Assembly (NCBI GenBank): GCA_023433965.1
Contig: JAEYTQ010000661.1
Coordinates: forward strand, 1 to 9,410
Direction of reading: 5' to 3'
DNA from: Pseudomonadota bacterium
GTDB taxonomy: Bacteria > Pseudomonadota > Alphaproteobacteria > Rhizobiales > Xanthobacteraceae
Length of the DNA stretch: 9,410 bases
Position 1 is the first letter of the stretch; every line of letters begins with the position of its first letter. A program made the position numbers and the translations under genes. Shown here piece after piece: positions 1 to 5,607 of the stretch. The notes beneath the pieces are model-generated. The model searched no databases and was not told where the DNA came from. It was given only the letters and a program-made list of their open reading frames with translations.

Positions 1-197
1 TTGCTGTTGGGCAGGAACGGGGGTCCATTCTGATCTAGCGGCGACCGGTGAACGGACTCCAAACGGCATCGTCGCAATTGGGCTGATCCTCGCGTTCGGG
101 TGACGCCGTCGTGAAGGCCGTGACAGCGAATTCAGGTAGGCCCAGCATGGTTCCCGCACCACATGTCGGTCCGAGTGGACGTTTTGGAGCCAATGTG
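1..197. other. Leading non-coding stretch, no gene recognised
   Basis: No recognisable protein or RNA gene is visible here. Two forward frames hit stops within about 40 bases; the third is open from the window edge to a TGA at 101-103, but its translation resembles nothing I know. It could be the tail of a gene lying outside the window or simply spacer. A GTG at 111 would extend the next gene by 29 residues; I do not favour it, because the extension lies in front of a complete signal peptide. Confidence 0.4.
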
Positions 198-422
198 ATG
201 CGGTTTATCCCAATTGTGATCCTGTTGATGTCGGCGAGCGCGGCAGCCGCGGCAGCGCCGGCCCACCACTCCCATGCCCGCCACCGTCACCCTCACCCCG
301 TCGTCGTCCGACCGGCCGCGAACGCACCGGTGCCACCCGGCTGGTACAAATTTCCCGGGTGGCCGCCGATCCCGCCGTCGGAGAACAGGAATCTCGATCC
401 TTCCAATTTCGGCGGCGGTTGA
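198..422 (+). CDS. Small exported His/Pro-rich protein, function unknown
   Basis: This 74-residue protein has no function I recognise. I chose the ATG at 198 because it begins a clean signal peptide (Met-Arg, then a hydrophobic stretch at residues 3-12, then an Ala-rich region ending near residue 20-22) and because TGGAG at 185-189 sits 8 bases upstream as a ribosome binding site. The in-frame GTG at 111 would bury the signal peptide behind 29 extra residues. After the signal peptide comes a histidine cluster (H23, H24, H26, H29, H31, H33), then a Pro/Trp-rich tail with PPGWYKFPGWPPIPP at residues 46-60 and a terminal Gly-Gly-Gly. The His cluster could bind a metal ion such as Zn, Ni or Cu; this is inference. 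The protein is probably periplasmic or surface-located. It ends 6 bp from the convergent acetoacetyl-CoA synthetase gene, leaving no room for a conventional terminator between them. Confidence 0.6.
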   Translation: MRFIPIVILLMSASAAAAAAPAHHSHARHRHPHPVVVRPAANAPVPPGWYKFPGWPPIPPSENRNLDPSNFGGG

Positions 423-428
423 TCGAAG

Positions 429-2477
429 CTACACGGCGCTTCGCGCGAGGTAGTCGCGCGCGAAGGCGAGATACCAGTCGAGGCAGGCGGGGTTGGCCAT
501 CGCTTCCTTGTTGATGACCTTTTCGACGGGATGGCCGAGCAGGAGCTTCTTGATCGGCAGCTCCTGCTTCTTGCCCGACAGCGTGCGCGGGATCTCGGCG
601 ACGGCAAAGATCTCGTTCGGCAGGAAGCGGCGCGACAAGCCGGCCTCGATCGCCCCGTTGATCCTGGCCTGCATCGCGGCGTCGAGGGCCAGGCCCTCGC
701 GCAGCACCACGAACAACGGCATGTAGCTGTCGCGACCGAGATATTCGAGGTCGACGACGAGGGAATCGAGCACCTCCGGCAGCGCCTCGATCGCGGAGTA
801 GAGCTCGCTGGTGCCCATGCGCAGGCCGTGCCGGTTGATGGTGGCATCGCTGCGGCCGTAGATGATGCAGGAGCCGTCCGGATTGATCTTGAGCCAGTCG
901 CCGTGCCGCCACACCGGCCCGCGGCCGCTGCCGTCGAAATTATCCGGATAGGTCTCGAAATAGCTGGCGCGATAGCGCGCGCCATCCTTGTCGTTCCAGA
1001 AGTAGAGCGGCATCGACGGCATCGGCTCGGTGCAGACGAGCTCGCCCACTTCGCCCGTGACCGCGCGGCCCTGCTCGTCGAAGGCTTCCACGGCCGCGCC
1101 CAGCGAGCGGCACTGCATGGCGCCGGGCGTCTGCGGCAATTCGCGGTTGCCGCCGATGAAGGCGCCGGCGAAATCGGTGCCGCCGGAGATGTTCGCCCAC
1201 CAGATGTCCGCTTGCGCCTTGCTGCCGTTGATCTTCGACAGCGCCGCGAAGCGGTCGTTGAACCAGGCTTGCGTGTCGGCGCTGAGCGGCGAACCGGTCG
1301 ACCCCAGACAGCGCAGCTGTGACAGATCCCCGGCCGCGGCAAGATCGACCTCGGCCTTGGCGCAGCTGGCGAAGAACGCCGCGCCGGCGCCGAAGAAGGT
1401 CGCCTTCGCGCGCGCGACGAAGCGCCACAGTGTGGTCCAGTCCGGCTTTTCCCTGGTGCCGCCGGGGCTGCCATCGAAGATGCAGCAGGTGGTGCCGCTG
1501 AGCAGGCCGCCGACCTGGCTGTTCCACATGATCCAGCCAGTCGAAGAGTACCAGTGATAACGCTCGCCGAACGAATTCGGGTGATAGGAGCAGCCGACGT
1601 CGTTGTGCAGTCCGAGCAGTACCAGCGCCACGATCACGATGCCGCCATGGCCGTGCACGATCGGCTTGGGCAGCCCGGTGGTGCCGCTGGAATAGACGAT
1701 CCAGAGCGGATGATCGAACGGCAGCCACATCGGCTCGAATGTGTCGATCGCATCGCCGGTTCGATCCGTGATCTCCGAGAGCAGCAGATCGGGCGCAGTG
1801 GCCGTACCGCCCTCACTGTGCAGGATGACATGCTCGACGGTCGGCAGCGATCGCCGCAGCTCGGCGACGACGCCCTTGCGGTCGTGCCGCCGGCCGGCAT
1901 AGGTGACGGTGTCGCAGGCGATCAGCACCTTCGGCTCGATCTGCTTGAATCGGTCGATGACGGCAGGCGCGGCCATGTCGGGGGCACATGCGCTCCAGAT
2001 CGCGCCGATACTCACGCTTGCGAGGAACGCGATGATGGTCTCGGTGATGTTCGGCAGATAGGCTGCGACGCGGTCGCCCGGCCCGACGCCTTTGTCCTTG
2101 AGATGTAGCGCCAGCGCGGCCGCCTTGCGCCGTAGCTCTGGCCAGCTCGTCTCGGTGATCCTGCCATCCTCGCCGCTGCTGACGATCGCAGGCAGACCGG
2201 CGGCTTCGGCAGCTTCGACATGCCGGAACACCTGCCGGGCGTAGTTGACCTGGGCGCCCTGAAACCAGACCGCGCCCGGCATCTTGCGCTCGGCGATCAC
2301 GGCCGCAATCGGCGTCGGCGATTGCAGATCGTAATAGTCCCAGATGCTGCGCCAGAAGCCGTCGAGATCGCGCACCGACCATTGCCGCATCTCCTCGTAA
2401 TCAGCGAAGGAGAGACCGCGCTGCTCGGCGAGCCAGTTGCGGTAAAGGGCGATCTGGGGAACGAAGGGGACGGTCAT
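429..2477 (-). CDS. Acetoacetyl-CoA synthetase (acetoacetate--CoA ligase, EC 6.2.1.16)
   Basis: This 682-residue enzyme of the ANL adenylate-forming superfamily converts acetoacetate, ATP and CoA into acetoacetyl-CoA, AMP and PPi in the cytosol. It links ketone-body or PHB-derived acetoacetate to acetyl-CoA and polyhydroxybutyrate metabolism. The N-terminal acyl-CoA-synthetase domain is present (about residues 8-75, with FADYEEMRQWSV and FWRSIWDYY). Core motifs follow in order: P-loop-like YSSGTTGLPKP at 262-272, WWANISGGTDF at 426-436, HGDW at 525-528, YGRSDATINRHG at 540-551, and the C-terminal catalytic-lysine motif PRTLSGKKQELPIKK at 630-644. Family-typical segments such as LGSTGSPL (391-398) separate it from plain acetyl-CoA synthetases. 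The length is close to the usual 650-690, and the ATG at 2477 gives the expected N-terminus. The ribosome binding site is weak (GAAG about 9 bases upstream). Rhizobial homologues have been called acsA2 or aacS. It stands alone, with no thiolase, phaB or CoA-transferase partner visible. Confidence 0.95.
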   Translation of the reverse strand: MTVPFVPQIALYRNWLAEQRGLSFADYEEMRQWSVRDLDGFWRSIWDYYDLQSPTPIAAVIAERKMPGAVWFQGAQVNYARQVFRHVEAAEAAGLPAIVSSGEDGRITETSWPELRRKAAALALHLKDKGVGPGDRVAAYLPNITETIIAFLASVSIGAIWSACAPDMAAPAVIDRFKQIEPKVLIACDTVTYAGRRHDRKGVVAELRRSLPTVEHVILHSEGGTATAPDLLLSEITDRTGDAIDTFEPMWLPFDHPLWIVYSSGTTGLPKPIVHGHGGIVIVALVLLGLHNDVGCSYHPNSFGERYHWYSSTGWIMWNSQVGGLLSGTTCCIFDGSPGGTREKPDWTTLWRFVARAKATFFGAGAAFFASCAKAEVDLAAAGDLSQLRCLGSTGSPLSADTQAWFNDRFAALSKINGSKAQADIWWANISGGTDFAGAFIGGNRELPQTPGAMQCRSLGAAVEAFDEQGRAVTGEVGELVCTEPMPSMPLYFWNDKDGARYRASYFETYPDNFDGSGRGPVWRHGDWLKINPDGSCIIYGRSDATINRHGLRMGTSELYSAIEALPEVLDSLVVDLEYLGRDSYMPLFVVLREGLALDAAMQARINGAIEAGLSRRFLPNEIFAVAEIPRTLSGKKQELPIKKLLLGHPVEKVINKEAMANPACLDWYLAFARDYLARSAV

Positions 2478-2587
2478 TGGCTATCGGCTTCAGTTGCGGG
2501 GAGGGAAATCTAACCGGTGCCGCGGAGCAGCAGAAGCCGTGGTTCACGCAGGCCGCAATGACGGAGGCGGAGGGCCCTTGCCTCTGC

Positions 2588-2815
2588 CTATTCGCCGACG
2601 CCGGCCCAGCGACGCCCGAATACGGGCGGCCGGGCCTTCACTGCCTGCCAGCCGAAGAAATGGTGCTTGCCGGACCAGGTGTGCACTACGCCGCTGCAGA
2701 TGGTGCACTTGAAGCAGCCGGAATGGGCTTCGCTGTGCTCTTCCCTGGTGGCGGTGTAGTTCATGCTGCAACCGGTGCAGGTGAATTCTTCTATCGTCCA
2801 GATGCTGTTGGCCAT
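2588..2815 (-). CDS. Small cysteine-rich, probably zinc-binding protein
   Basis: This 75-residue protein begins MANSIWTIEEF. It has one CxxC pair at C13/C16 (CTGC) and a second cluster C34-x2-C37-x2-C40 (CFKCTIC), the arrangement of a small zinc ribbon or treble-clef-like fold. Several histidines (H28, H31, H45, H51, H52) are possible extra ligands. There is no signal peptide, so it is probably cytosolic. The specific function is unknown. I chose the ATG at 2815 because the first CxxC follows at the usual short distance; an in-frame GTG at 2848 would add 11 residues, and neither start has a strong ribosome binding site. It lies 110 bp upstream of the acetoacetyl-CoA synthetase gene on the same strand and might be co-transcribed, though nothing shows a shared function. 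Cys-codon placement and the complementary pattern of the two CxxC clusters argue that this frame, not the overlapping forward frame at 2477-2878, is the coding one. Confidence 0.65.
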   Translation of the reverse strand: MANSIWTIEEFTCTGCSMNYTATREEHSEAHSGCFKCTICSGVVHTWSGKHHFFGWQAVKARPPVFGRRWAGVGE

Positions 2816-3109
2816 GGTCCAGAATGCGTTTCGGTGGTCTCGACGCACGATAGTCGGCCCCGCTTTGCGGCGGCGTAAACCGGCGCGGGGAAATCCGGTT
2901 AACGGGTGTTAGCCACGCAAGGTCGCTTGCTGTATCCGTCGGCCTATCCAGCGAGGGGCGTCATCGCCCGGCACGCGGGTTGGCCCGATCTGCTCCTCAT
3001 CCGGTCTGGGCGTATCGCCGGTTCCGGTCGTCTTGACGCCGGATGCGTTGCTGGCAATAACGGCTGGCTCGCAAGCGCCGGAAGTTGCGTTCATGCCGCA
3101 AGGAAAGCT
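2816..3109. other. Divergent intergenic region
   Basis: This 294-bp spacer separates the minus-strand zinc-binding protein gene from the plus-strand permease gene. It contains a candidate promoter for the permease (listed separately) and a 6-bp inverted repeat, AACCGG at 2877-2882 with CCGGTT at 2895-2900. A minus-strand frame from an ATG at 3094 to about 2909 is open for some 61 codons, but it has no ribosome binding site and no recognisable motif. I see no convincing gene here. Confidence 0.5.
3033..3061 (+). promoter_or_regulatory. Candidate sigma-70-type promoter for the AI-2E permease gene
   Basis: TTGACG at 3033-3038 (5 of 6 matches to the -35 consensus) is followed, after 17 bases, by AATAAC at 3056-3061 (4 of 6 matches to the -10). 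Spacing is ideal, and transcription would start near 3068, giving a leader of about 40 bases before the GTG at 3110. It was found by eye, with no supporting expression evidence. Confidence 0.35.
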
Positions 3110-4195
3110 GTGCCCGTGAAAAGTCTCCGCCAGCTCCTGACGGGAGAGGACGTCATTCAGCTCGTGATCCGGCTCGGCCTGCTTGCCCTGCTGATCATCT
3201 GGACGTTCCTGATCATCCGCCCGTTCGTGCCGATCCTGGCCTGGAGCGGCGTGCTCGCGGTCGCGTTCTATCCGGCGTTCAGCTGGGTTGCGAAGATACT
3301 GGGCGGTCGGCCCAAGACCGCGGCAGCGATCCTGACCCTGATCACGCTGGGCATCGTCATCGGCCCGGCGACCTGGCTCGGCATCAGCGCGGTGGATGGC
3401 GTGCGCGAGCTGGCGCACCAGCTCGGCACCGGCGATCTGGCGCTGCAATCGGCTCCGGAGCAGCTCAATTCCTGGCCACTGATCGGGCCTTGGCTCTACG
3501 AGCTCTGGGAGCAGGCCTACAAAAACATTCGGGCGGTGGTGCGCGAGCTGGCGCCGTATCTCCAGCCGCTGGCAGGCCCGCTGCTCTCGCTCGCGGGCGA
3601 CGCCGGCCTTGGCACGCTCCAGTTTCTCGTCTCCGTGTTCGTGGCCGGCTTCCTGTTTCCGCATGGGCCGCGCCTCGTCGCGGCCGGCCGCAGCTTCCTG
3701 TTCCGCATCGTGCCGGAGCAGAGCGAGCATTTCCTCTCGCTTGCGGGGGCCACCATCCGCGCCGTGGCACAGGGCGTGATCGGCGTCGCCATCGTGCAGG
3801 CACTGCTCGCGGGCATCGGCTTCAAGCTCGCTTCGGTGCCGAGCGCGGGCCTTCTCGCCTTCATCGTGCTGCTGCTCTCGATCGTGCAGATCGGCGCCTT
3901 TCTCGTGTTGCTGCCTGTCATCATCTGGATCTGGACCGCCAAGGACGTCACCACGGCGCTGCTGCTCACCGTGTTTCTCGTCATCGTCGGTTTCATCGAC
4001 ACCATGCTGAAGCCGCTGGTCATGGGACGCGGCCTGACCACGCCGACCATCGTGATCTTCGTCGGCGTGATCGGCGGCACGCTGGCTCACGGCATCGTCG
4101 GCCTGTTCATCGGCCCGATCATCCTTTCGGTGGCCTGGGAATTGATGATGGCCTGGATCAGGACCGAGGACCGCGCGGAGGCGAGCAAGGGCTGA
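3110..4195 (+). CDS. AI-2E family transporter (PerM/YhhT-type permease)
   Basis: This 361-residue integral inner-membrane protein belongs to the AI-2E transporter family. Members have been linked to export of autoinducer-2, to Na+(Li+)/H+ exchange, or to unknown substrates, so the substrate here cannot be stated. Hydrophobic segments lie at about residues 17-58 (two helices broken by RPFVP), 70-92, 164-186, 220-238, 243-277, 281-297 and 311-343. The large loop after the second pair (about 93-163) is the soluble region normal for the family. Family-typical motifs are visible: DTMLKPLVMGRG at 297-308 and GLFIGPIILSVAWEL at 331-345. The start is GTG at 3110, preceded by AAGGA at 3100-3104 with 5-base spacing. 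A further in-frame GTG at 3116 is possible. An upstream open extension to 2906 does not look like the family. The C-terminus ends in a short charged tail (RTEDRAEASKG). No partner gene is adjacent, and the next gene has its own putative promoter. Confidence 0.93.
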   Translation: MPVKSLRQLLTGEDVIQLVIRLGLLALLIIWTFLIIRPFVPILAWSGVLAVAFYPAFSWVAKILGGRPKTAAAILTLITLGIVIGPATWLGISAVDGVRELAHQLGTGDLALQSAPEQLNSWPLIGPWLYELWEQAYKNIRAVVRELAPYLQPLAGPLLSLAGDAGLGTLQFLVSVFVAGFLFPHGPRLVAAGRSFLFRIVPEQSEHFLSLAGATIRAVAQGVIGVAIVQALLAGIGFKLASVPSAGLLAFIVLLLSIVQIGAFLVLLPVIIWIWTAKDVTTALLLTVFLVIVGFIDTMLKPLVMGRGLTTPTIVIFVGVIGGTLAHGIVGLFIGPIILSVAWELMMAWIRTEDRAEASKG

Positions 4196-4269
4196 GCCGG
4201 CACCTTGAACCGCACGATCGAACCGCCCGAGGCGCGACCATCCGCCGCCTGTGAGCAAGGCGTGCCGCG

Positions 4270-4295
4270 AACTTGTCTGTTCCACTAGACAAGTT
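4270..4295. promoter_or_regulatory. Perfect 9-bp inverted repeat, probable repressor operator
   Basis: AACTTGTCT (4270-4278) and AGACAAGTT (4287-4295) are perfect inverted arms separated by 8 bases. The arms are AT-rich relative to the flanks, the right arm overlaps a TAGACA -35-like hexamer, and the site lies 34 bp upstream of the NUDIX gene start. These are the usual features of a TetR/MarR-type operator. No regulator gene is visible in the window, so the protein that binds is unknown. It is a poor terminator candidate: there is no T-tract and the stem has little GC. Confidence 0.5.
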
Positions 4296-4317
4296 ACCAT
4301 CAGGTCGATTCTATTTT
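4286..4317 (+). promoter_or_regulatory. Candidate promoter of the NUDIX gene
   Basis: TAGACA at 4286-4291 matches the -35 consensus at 5 of 6 positions and lies on the right arm of the inverted repeat. The -10 is less clear: TTCTAT at 4309-4314 has the ideal 17-base spacing but few matches, while TATTTT at 4312-4317 matches better with a long 20-base spacing. Either would start transcription only a few bases before the ATG at 4329. Confidence 0.3.
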
Positions 4318-4328
4318 CGACGGGAGCG

Positions 4329-4721
4329 ATGGCGAAGTCTTCCAAGCTGGTTGCCGCCAGACGCGGCAAGGTCTTGTTGGTCAGACGTCGGTCAGACGGT
4401 CTCTGGATGTTTCCGGGCGGCCGCAAGCGTGCGCGCGAGTCGGACAAGGACTGCCTGCGGCGGGAGATCAAGGAGGAGCTGCCCAAGCTGAAGCTCGGCA
4501 GGATCAGCCTCTGGAAGGAAGTGAAGGGGCGAAACAAGAGTTCCGGTCGCAAGATGAGCGATGCGATCTTCATTACCAAGACCGCCAAGGGCAGGCTCGC
4601 GATCGGCGACAAGAAGGAGATCGACCGCGCCGCCTGGCACAAGCCGCGCGGCCTGCGCCTGACGCCGACCTCGCGCTACATCCGCGACCGCCTGTTTCCG
4701 AGGAAGCGGCGGCCGAGCTGA
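4329..4721 (+). CDS. NUDIX hydrolase, small basic type
   Basis: This protein of 130 residues hydrolyses a nucleoside diphosphate linked to another moiety; the exact substrate cannot be read from the sequence. The Nudix box (GX5EX7REUXEEXGU) is clear at residues 31-53: G31, E37, then R45-E46, I47, E49-E50, which are the Mg2+-binding and catalytic glutamates. The usual glycine after the EE pair is proline here (P52). LWMFPGG at 25-31 leads into the box, and KVLLVRRRSDG at 14-24 is the preceding beta-strand. The protein is strikingly rich in Lys and Arg throughout. Small size and basic charge recall diphosphoinositol-polyphosphate/diadenosine-polyphosphate hydrolases, which is only a resemblance. 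The ATG at 4329 starts at the domain; an open frame back to 4251 runs through the inverted repeat and is unlikely to be translated. GGGAG at 4322-4326 is only 2 bases from the ATG, so a short or leaderless message is possible. It ends 1 bp from the convergent zinc-ribbon gene. Confidence 0.85.
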   Translation: MAKSSKLVAARRGKVLLVRRRSDGLWMFPGGRKRARESDKDCLRREIKEELPKLKLGRISLWKEVKGRNKSSGRKMSDAIFITKTAKGRLAIGDKKEIDRAAWHKPRGLRLTPTSRYIRDRLFPRKRRPS

Positions 4722-4722
4722 G

Positions 4723-5007
4723 CTAGTCTTCTCGCCCCACAGGTCGCGTCCGTCCGGCGAATCGCCTCGACTGCGCCACCTCCGGTTCCGGTGCAGCGAG
4801 CTTGGCGGCCTCGAGCTCCCGCATCTCCTTGCGGACCTGGCGTGCGCTGCGCATCGCGCGTTTGACGAAGGGGTGCGGGGAGTCCTCGGCGAAGAACAGC
4901 ACCACCTCGCAACTCGGACACTGCCTGGAATACCCGTCCTGCAACCGCCCGGCGCGATCCCGGAACACGTTCTTGCACCGCGTGCACTGAACCTGAACTG
5001 AACTCAT
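4723..5007 (-). CDS. Zinc-ribbon domain protein of unknown function
   Basis: This protein of 94 residues starts MSSVQVQCTRCKNVF. Two CxxC pairs, C8/C11 (CTRC) and C30/C33 (CPSC), separated by 18 residues, form a classic zinc ribbon in the style of the MJ0042/FYDLN-type N-terminal zinc-finger domains. The rest (about residues 45-94) is charged and helix-prone, with Arg/Lys/Glu-rich RSARQVRKEMRELEAAKLA. There is no signal peptide or membrane segment, so it is probably a cytosolic nucleic-acid- or protein-binding accessory factor; the function is not recognised. The ATG at 5007 has no close ribosome binding site. A TTG three codons upstream (5016) has AAGG 6 bases in front and is an alternative start. 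The gene is 156 bp downstream of the PsiF-like gene on the same strand and tail-to-tail with the NUDIX gene. Confidence 0.75.
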   Translation of the reverse strand: MSSVQVQCTRCKNVFRDRAGRLQDGYSRQCPSCEVVLFFAEDSPHPFVKRAMRSARQVRKEMRELEAAKLAAPEPEVAQSRRFAGRTRPVGRED

Positions 5008-5163
5008 CGCGGACAACAATGACCTTGAAAATGGATCGTCACCTGATCCCAAAGGTCTGAAGAAAGCCTGAATGCCGTATCGGCCGGAGACTGGCAGACG
5101 TCCCGCAGCCAAGCGCGATCGGCCGTCGCGGTCGGCGGCGAGGAGGGGGCGAACGGTCAGCCG

Positions 5164-5403
5164 CTATTGCTTGGCCGCCATCATCTCGAGACAATGGTTG
5201 AGAAAGGCGGTGCGATCCCTGGGCAGCACCTTCTCCAGATCTGCCTTCAGCGCGCATTCCCGCCGGCGCAGCTGCTCGGCGCGGCGCTTCTCGGCGGCCT
5301 CGCGGTATTCGGGCGCAACCTTGCTCGGATCGACCAGCGTCTGAGCGTGGGCAGGCATCGTCGCAAGCAGCGCGACGGCGCCAATGAAAATGGATGATCT
5401 CAA
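5164..5403 (-). CDS. Exported PsiF-repeat-like small protein
   Basis: This 79-residue protein has a signal peptide (MRSSIFIGAVALLATMPAHA) with a probable cleavage site after AHA at residue 20, so it should be periplasmic. The mature part is charged, with two cysteines, C50 and C71, 21 residues apart. The stretch from C50 to L72 (C-x3-A-x3-KVL-x-RDR-x-AFLNHCL) resembles the PsiF repeat, whose pattern is C-x3-A-x2-K-x-L-x-G-x2-R-x2-F-M-x2-CL. PsiF proteins are small periplasmic proteins first noted as phosphate-starvation induced in E. coli, with no known biochemical role. The resemblance is moderate because the central Gly is replaced. The start is TTG at 5403, fixed by a strong GGAGG (minus strand, positions 5414-5410) 6 bases upstream and by the signal peptide that follows at once. 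I see no Pho box upstream, so phosphate control is not supported. Confidence 0.8.
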   Translation of the reverse strand: MRSSIFIGAVALLATMPAHAQTLVDPSKVAPEYREAAEKRRAEQLRRRECALKADLEKVLPRDRTAFLNHCLEMMAAKQ

Positions 5404-5409
5404 AATCAG

Positions 5410-5414
5410 CCTCC
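5410..5414 (-). promoter_or_regulatory. Ribosome binding site supporting a TTG start
   Basis: GGAGG on the minus strand ends 6 bases before the TTG at 5403. It is the strongest Shine-Dalgarno match in the window and decides the unusual start of the PsiF-like gene. Confidence 0.75.
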
Positions 5415-5426
5415 GTTAAAGCGGGC

Positions 5427-5455
5427 ATCCTAGCGCGCGGCGGCTGCGCGCTCAA
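5427..5455 (-). promoter_or_regulatory. Candidate promoter of the PsiF-like gene
   Basis: Reading the minus strand, TTGAGC (5455-5450) is a -35-like hexamer and TAGGAT (5432-5427) a -10-like hexamer with exactly 17 bases between them. Each matches the consensus at 4 of 6 positions. Transcription would start near 5420, giving a leader of about 17 bases that just holds the GGAGG. The spacer is very GC-rich. Confidence 0.4.
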
Positions 5456-5462
5456 ATTTGAG
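5451..5462. promoter_or_regulatory. 12-bp perfect palindrome over the -35 element
   Basis: CTCAAATTTGAG is a perfect 12-bp palindrome and a conspicuous AT-rich island. It overlaps the -35 of the putative minus-strand promoter, the position expected for a repressor or an activator contact. No cognate regulator can be named. Confidence 0.35.
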
Positions 5463-5535
5463 AAGCGGTACCGCGTTCCAGCGGTTGGAGTGCGCCGTGG
5501 TCCTCCGACGCTGAGATCGTATGCTTTCGTGAGGT

Positions 5536-5553
5536 GTGTGAACCAGTTCACAC
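5536..5553. promoter_or_regulatory. 18-bp palindrome, probable operator
   Basis: GTGTGAAC (5536-5543), CA, GTTCACAC (5546-5553) form a perfect 8-bp-arm palindrome with a 2-base centre, the size and symmetry of a dimeric helix-turn-helix operator. It lies between the promoter of the minus-strand PsiF-like gene and an extended -10-like element on the plus strand (TGCTATGAA, 5571-5579), so it could act on either. The binding protein is unknown. Confidence 0.5.
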
Positions 5554-5570
5554 CCGCGCGGCGAAATCGC

Positions 5571-5579
5571 TGCTATGAA
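5571..5579 (+). promoter_or_regulatory. Possible extended -10 element
   Basis: TGC followed by TATGAA (4 of 6 matches to TATAAT) forms an extended -10-like element. No good -35 lies 16-18 bases upstream; TTCACA at 5547-5552 is a good hexamer but is 21 bases away, inside the palindrome. If used, transcription would start near 5586 and run to the terminator ending at 5648. Confidence 0.25.
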
Positions 5580-5607
5580 GACGTCATTGCTTGACCAATT
5601 CATTTAG
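5575..5607 (+). CDS. Possible 10-codon leader ORF (MKTSLLDQFI)
   Basis: An ATG at 5575 opens a 10-residue frame, MKTSLLDQFI, closed by TAG at 5605-5607, 8 bases before the terminator stem. A mini-ORF directly in front of an intrinsic terminator is the layout of an attenuation leader. However, there is no ribosome binding site and no run of a single regulatory codon, and the ATG overlaps the putative -10. It may be chance. Confidence 0.12.
   Translation: MKTSLLDQFI

Noticed and set aside
2566..2588. Hairpin GGCGGAGG / CCTCTGCC at the end of the minus-strand zinc-protein gene
   Set aside because: It has one mismatch in the stem, overlaps the stop codon, and lacks a T-tract in the direction of transcription.
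2909..3094. Open minus-strand frame of about 61 codons starting at an ATG at 3094, in the divergent intergenic region
   Set aside because: No Shine-Dalgarno in front of the ATG, no motif, and the frame is merely the open tail of a long GC-biased shadow frame opposite the permease gene.
2906..3109. N-terminal extension of the AI-2E permease back to 2906
   Set aside because: The extra residues have no resemblance to the family, while GTG 3110 has a well placed AAGGA and gives a normal family length of about 360.
4207..4225. Repeated GAACCGC upstream of the NUDIX gene as a LexA-type direct repeat
   Set aside because: The GAAC half-sites are 9 bases apart rather than 7, so it does not fit the alphaproteobacterial SOS box.
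4270..4295. Inverted repeat as terminator of the AI-2E permease gene
   Set aside because: The stem is AT-rich, no T-tract follows, and it lies 75 bp after the stop and over a -35-like hexamer; an operator fits better.
2909..4642. Long minus-strand frame (577 codons) opposite the permease and NUDIX genes
   Set aside because: It spans two unrelated genes and the intergenic spaces, has shadow-like composition, and no recognisable domain.
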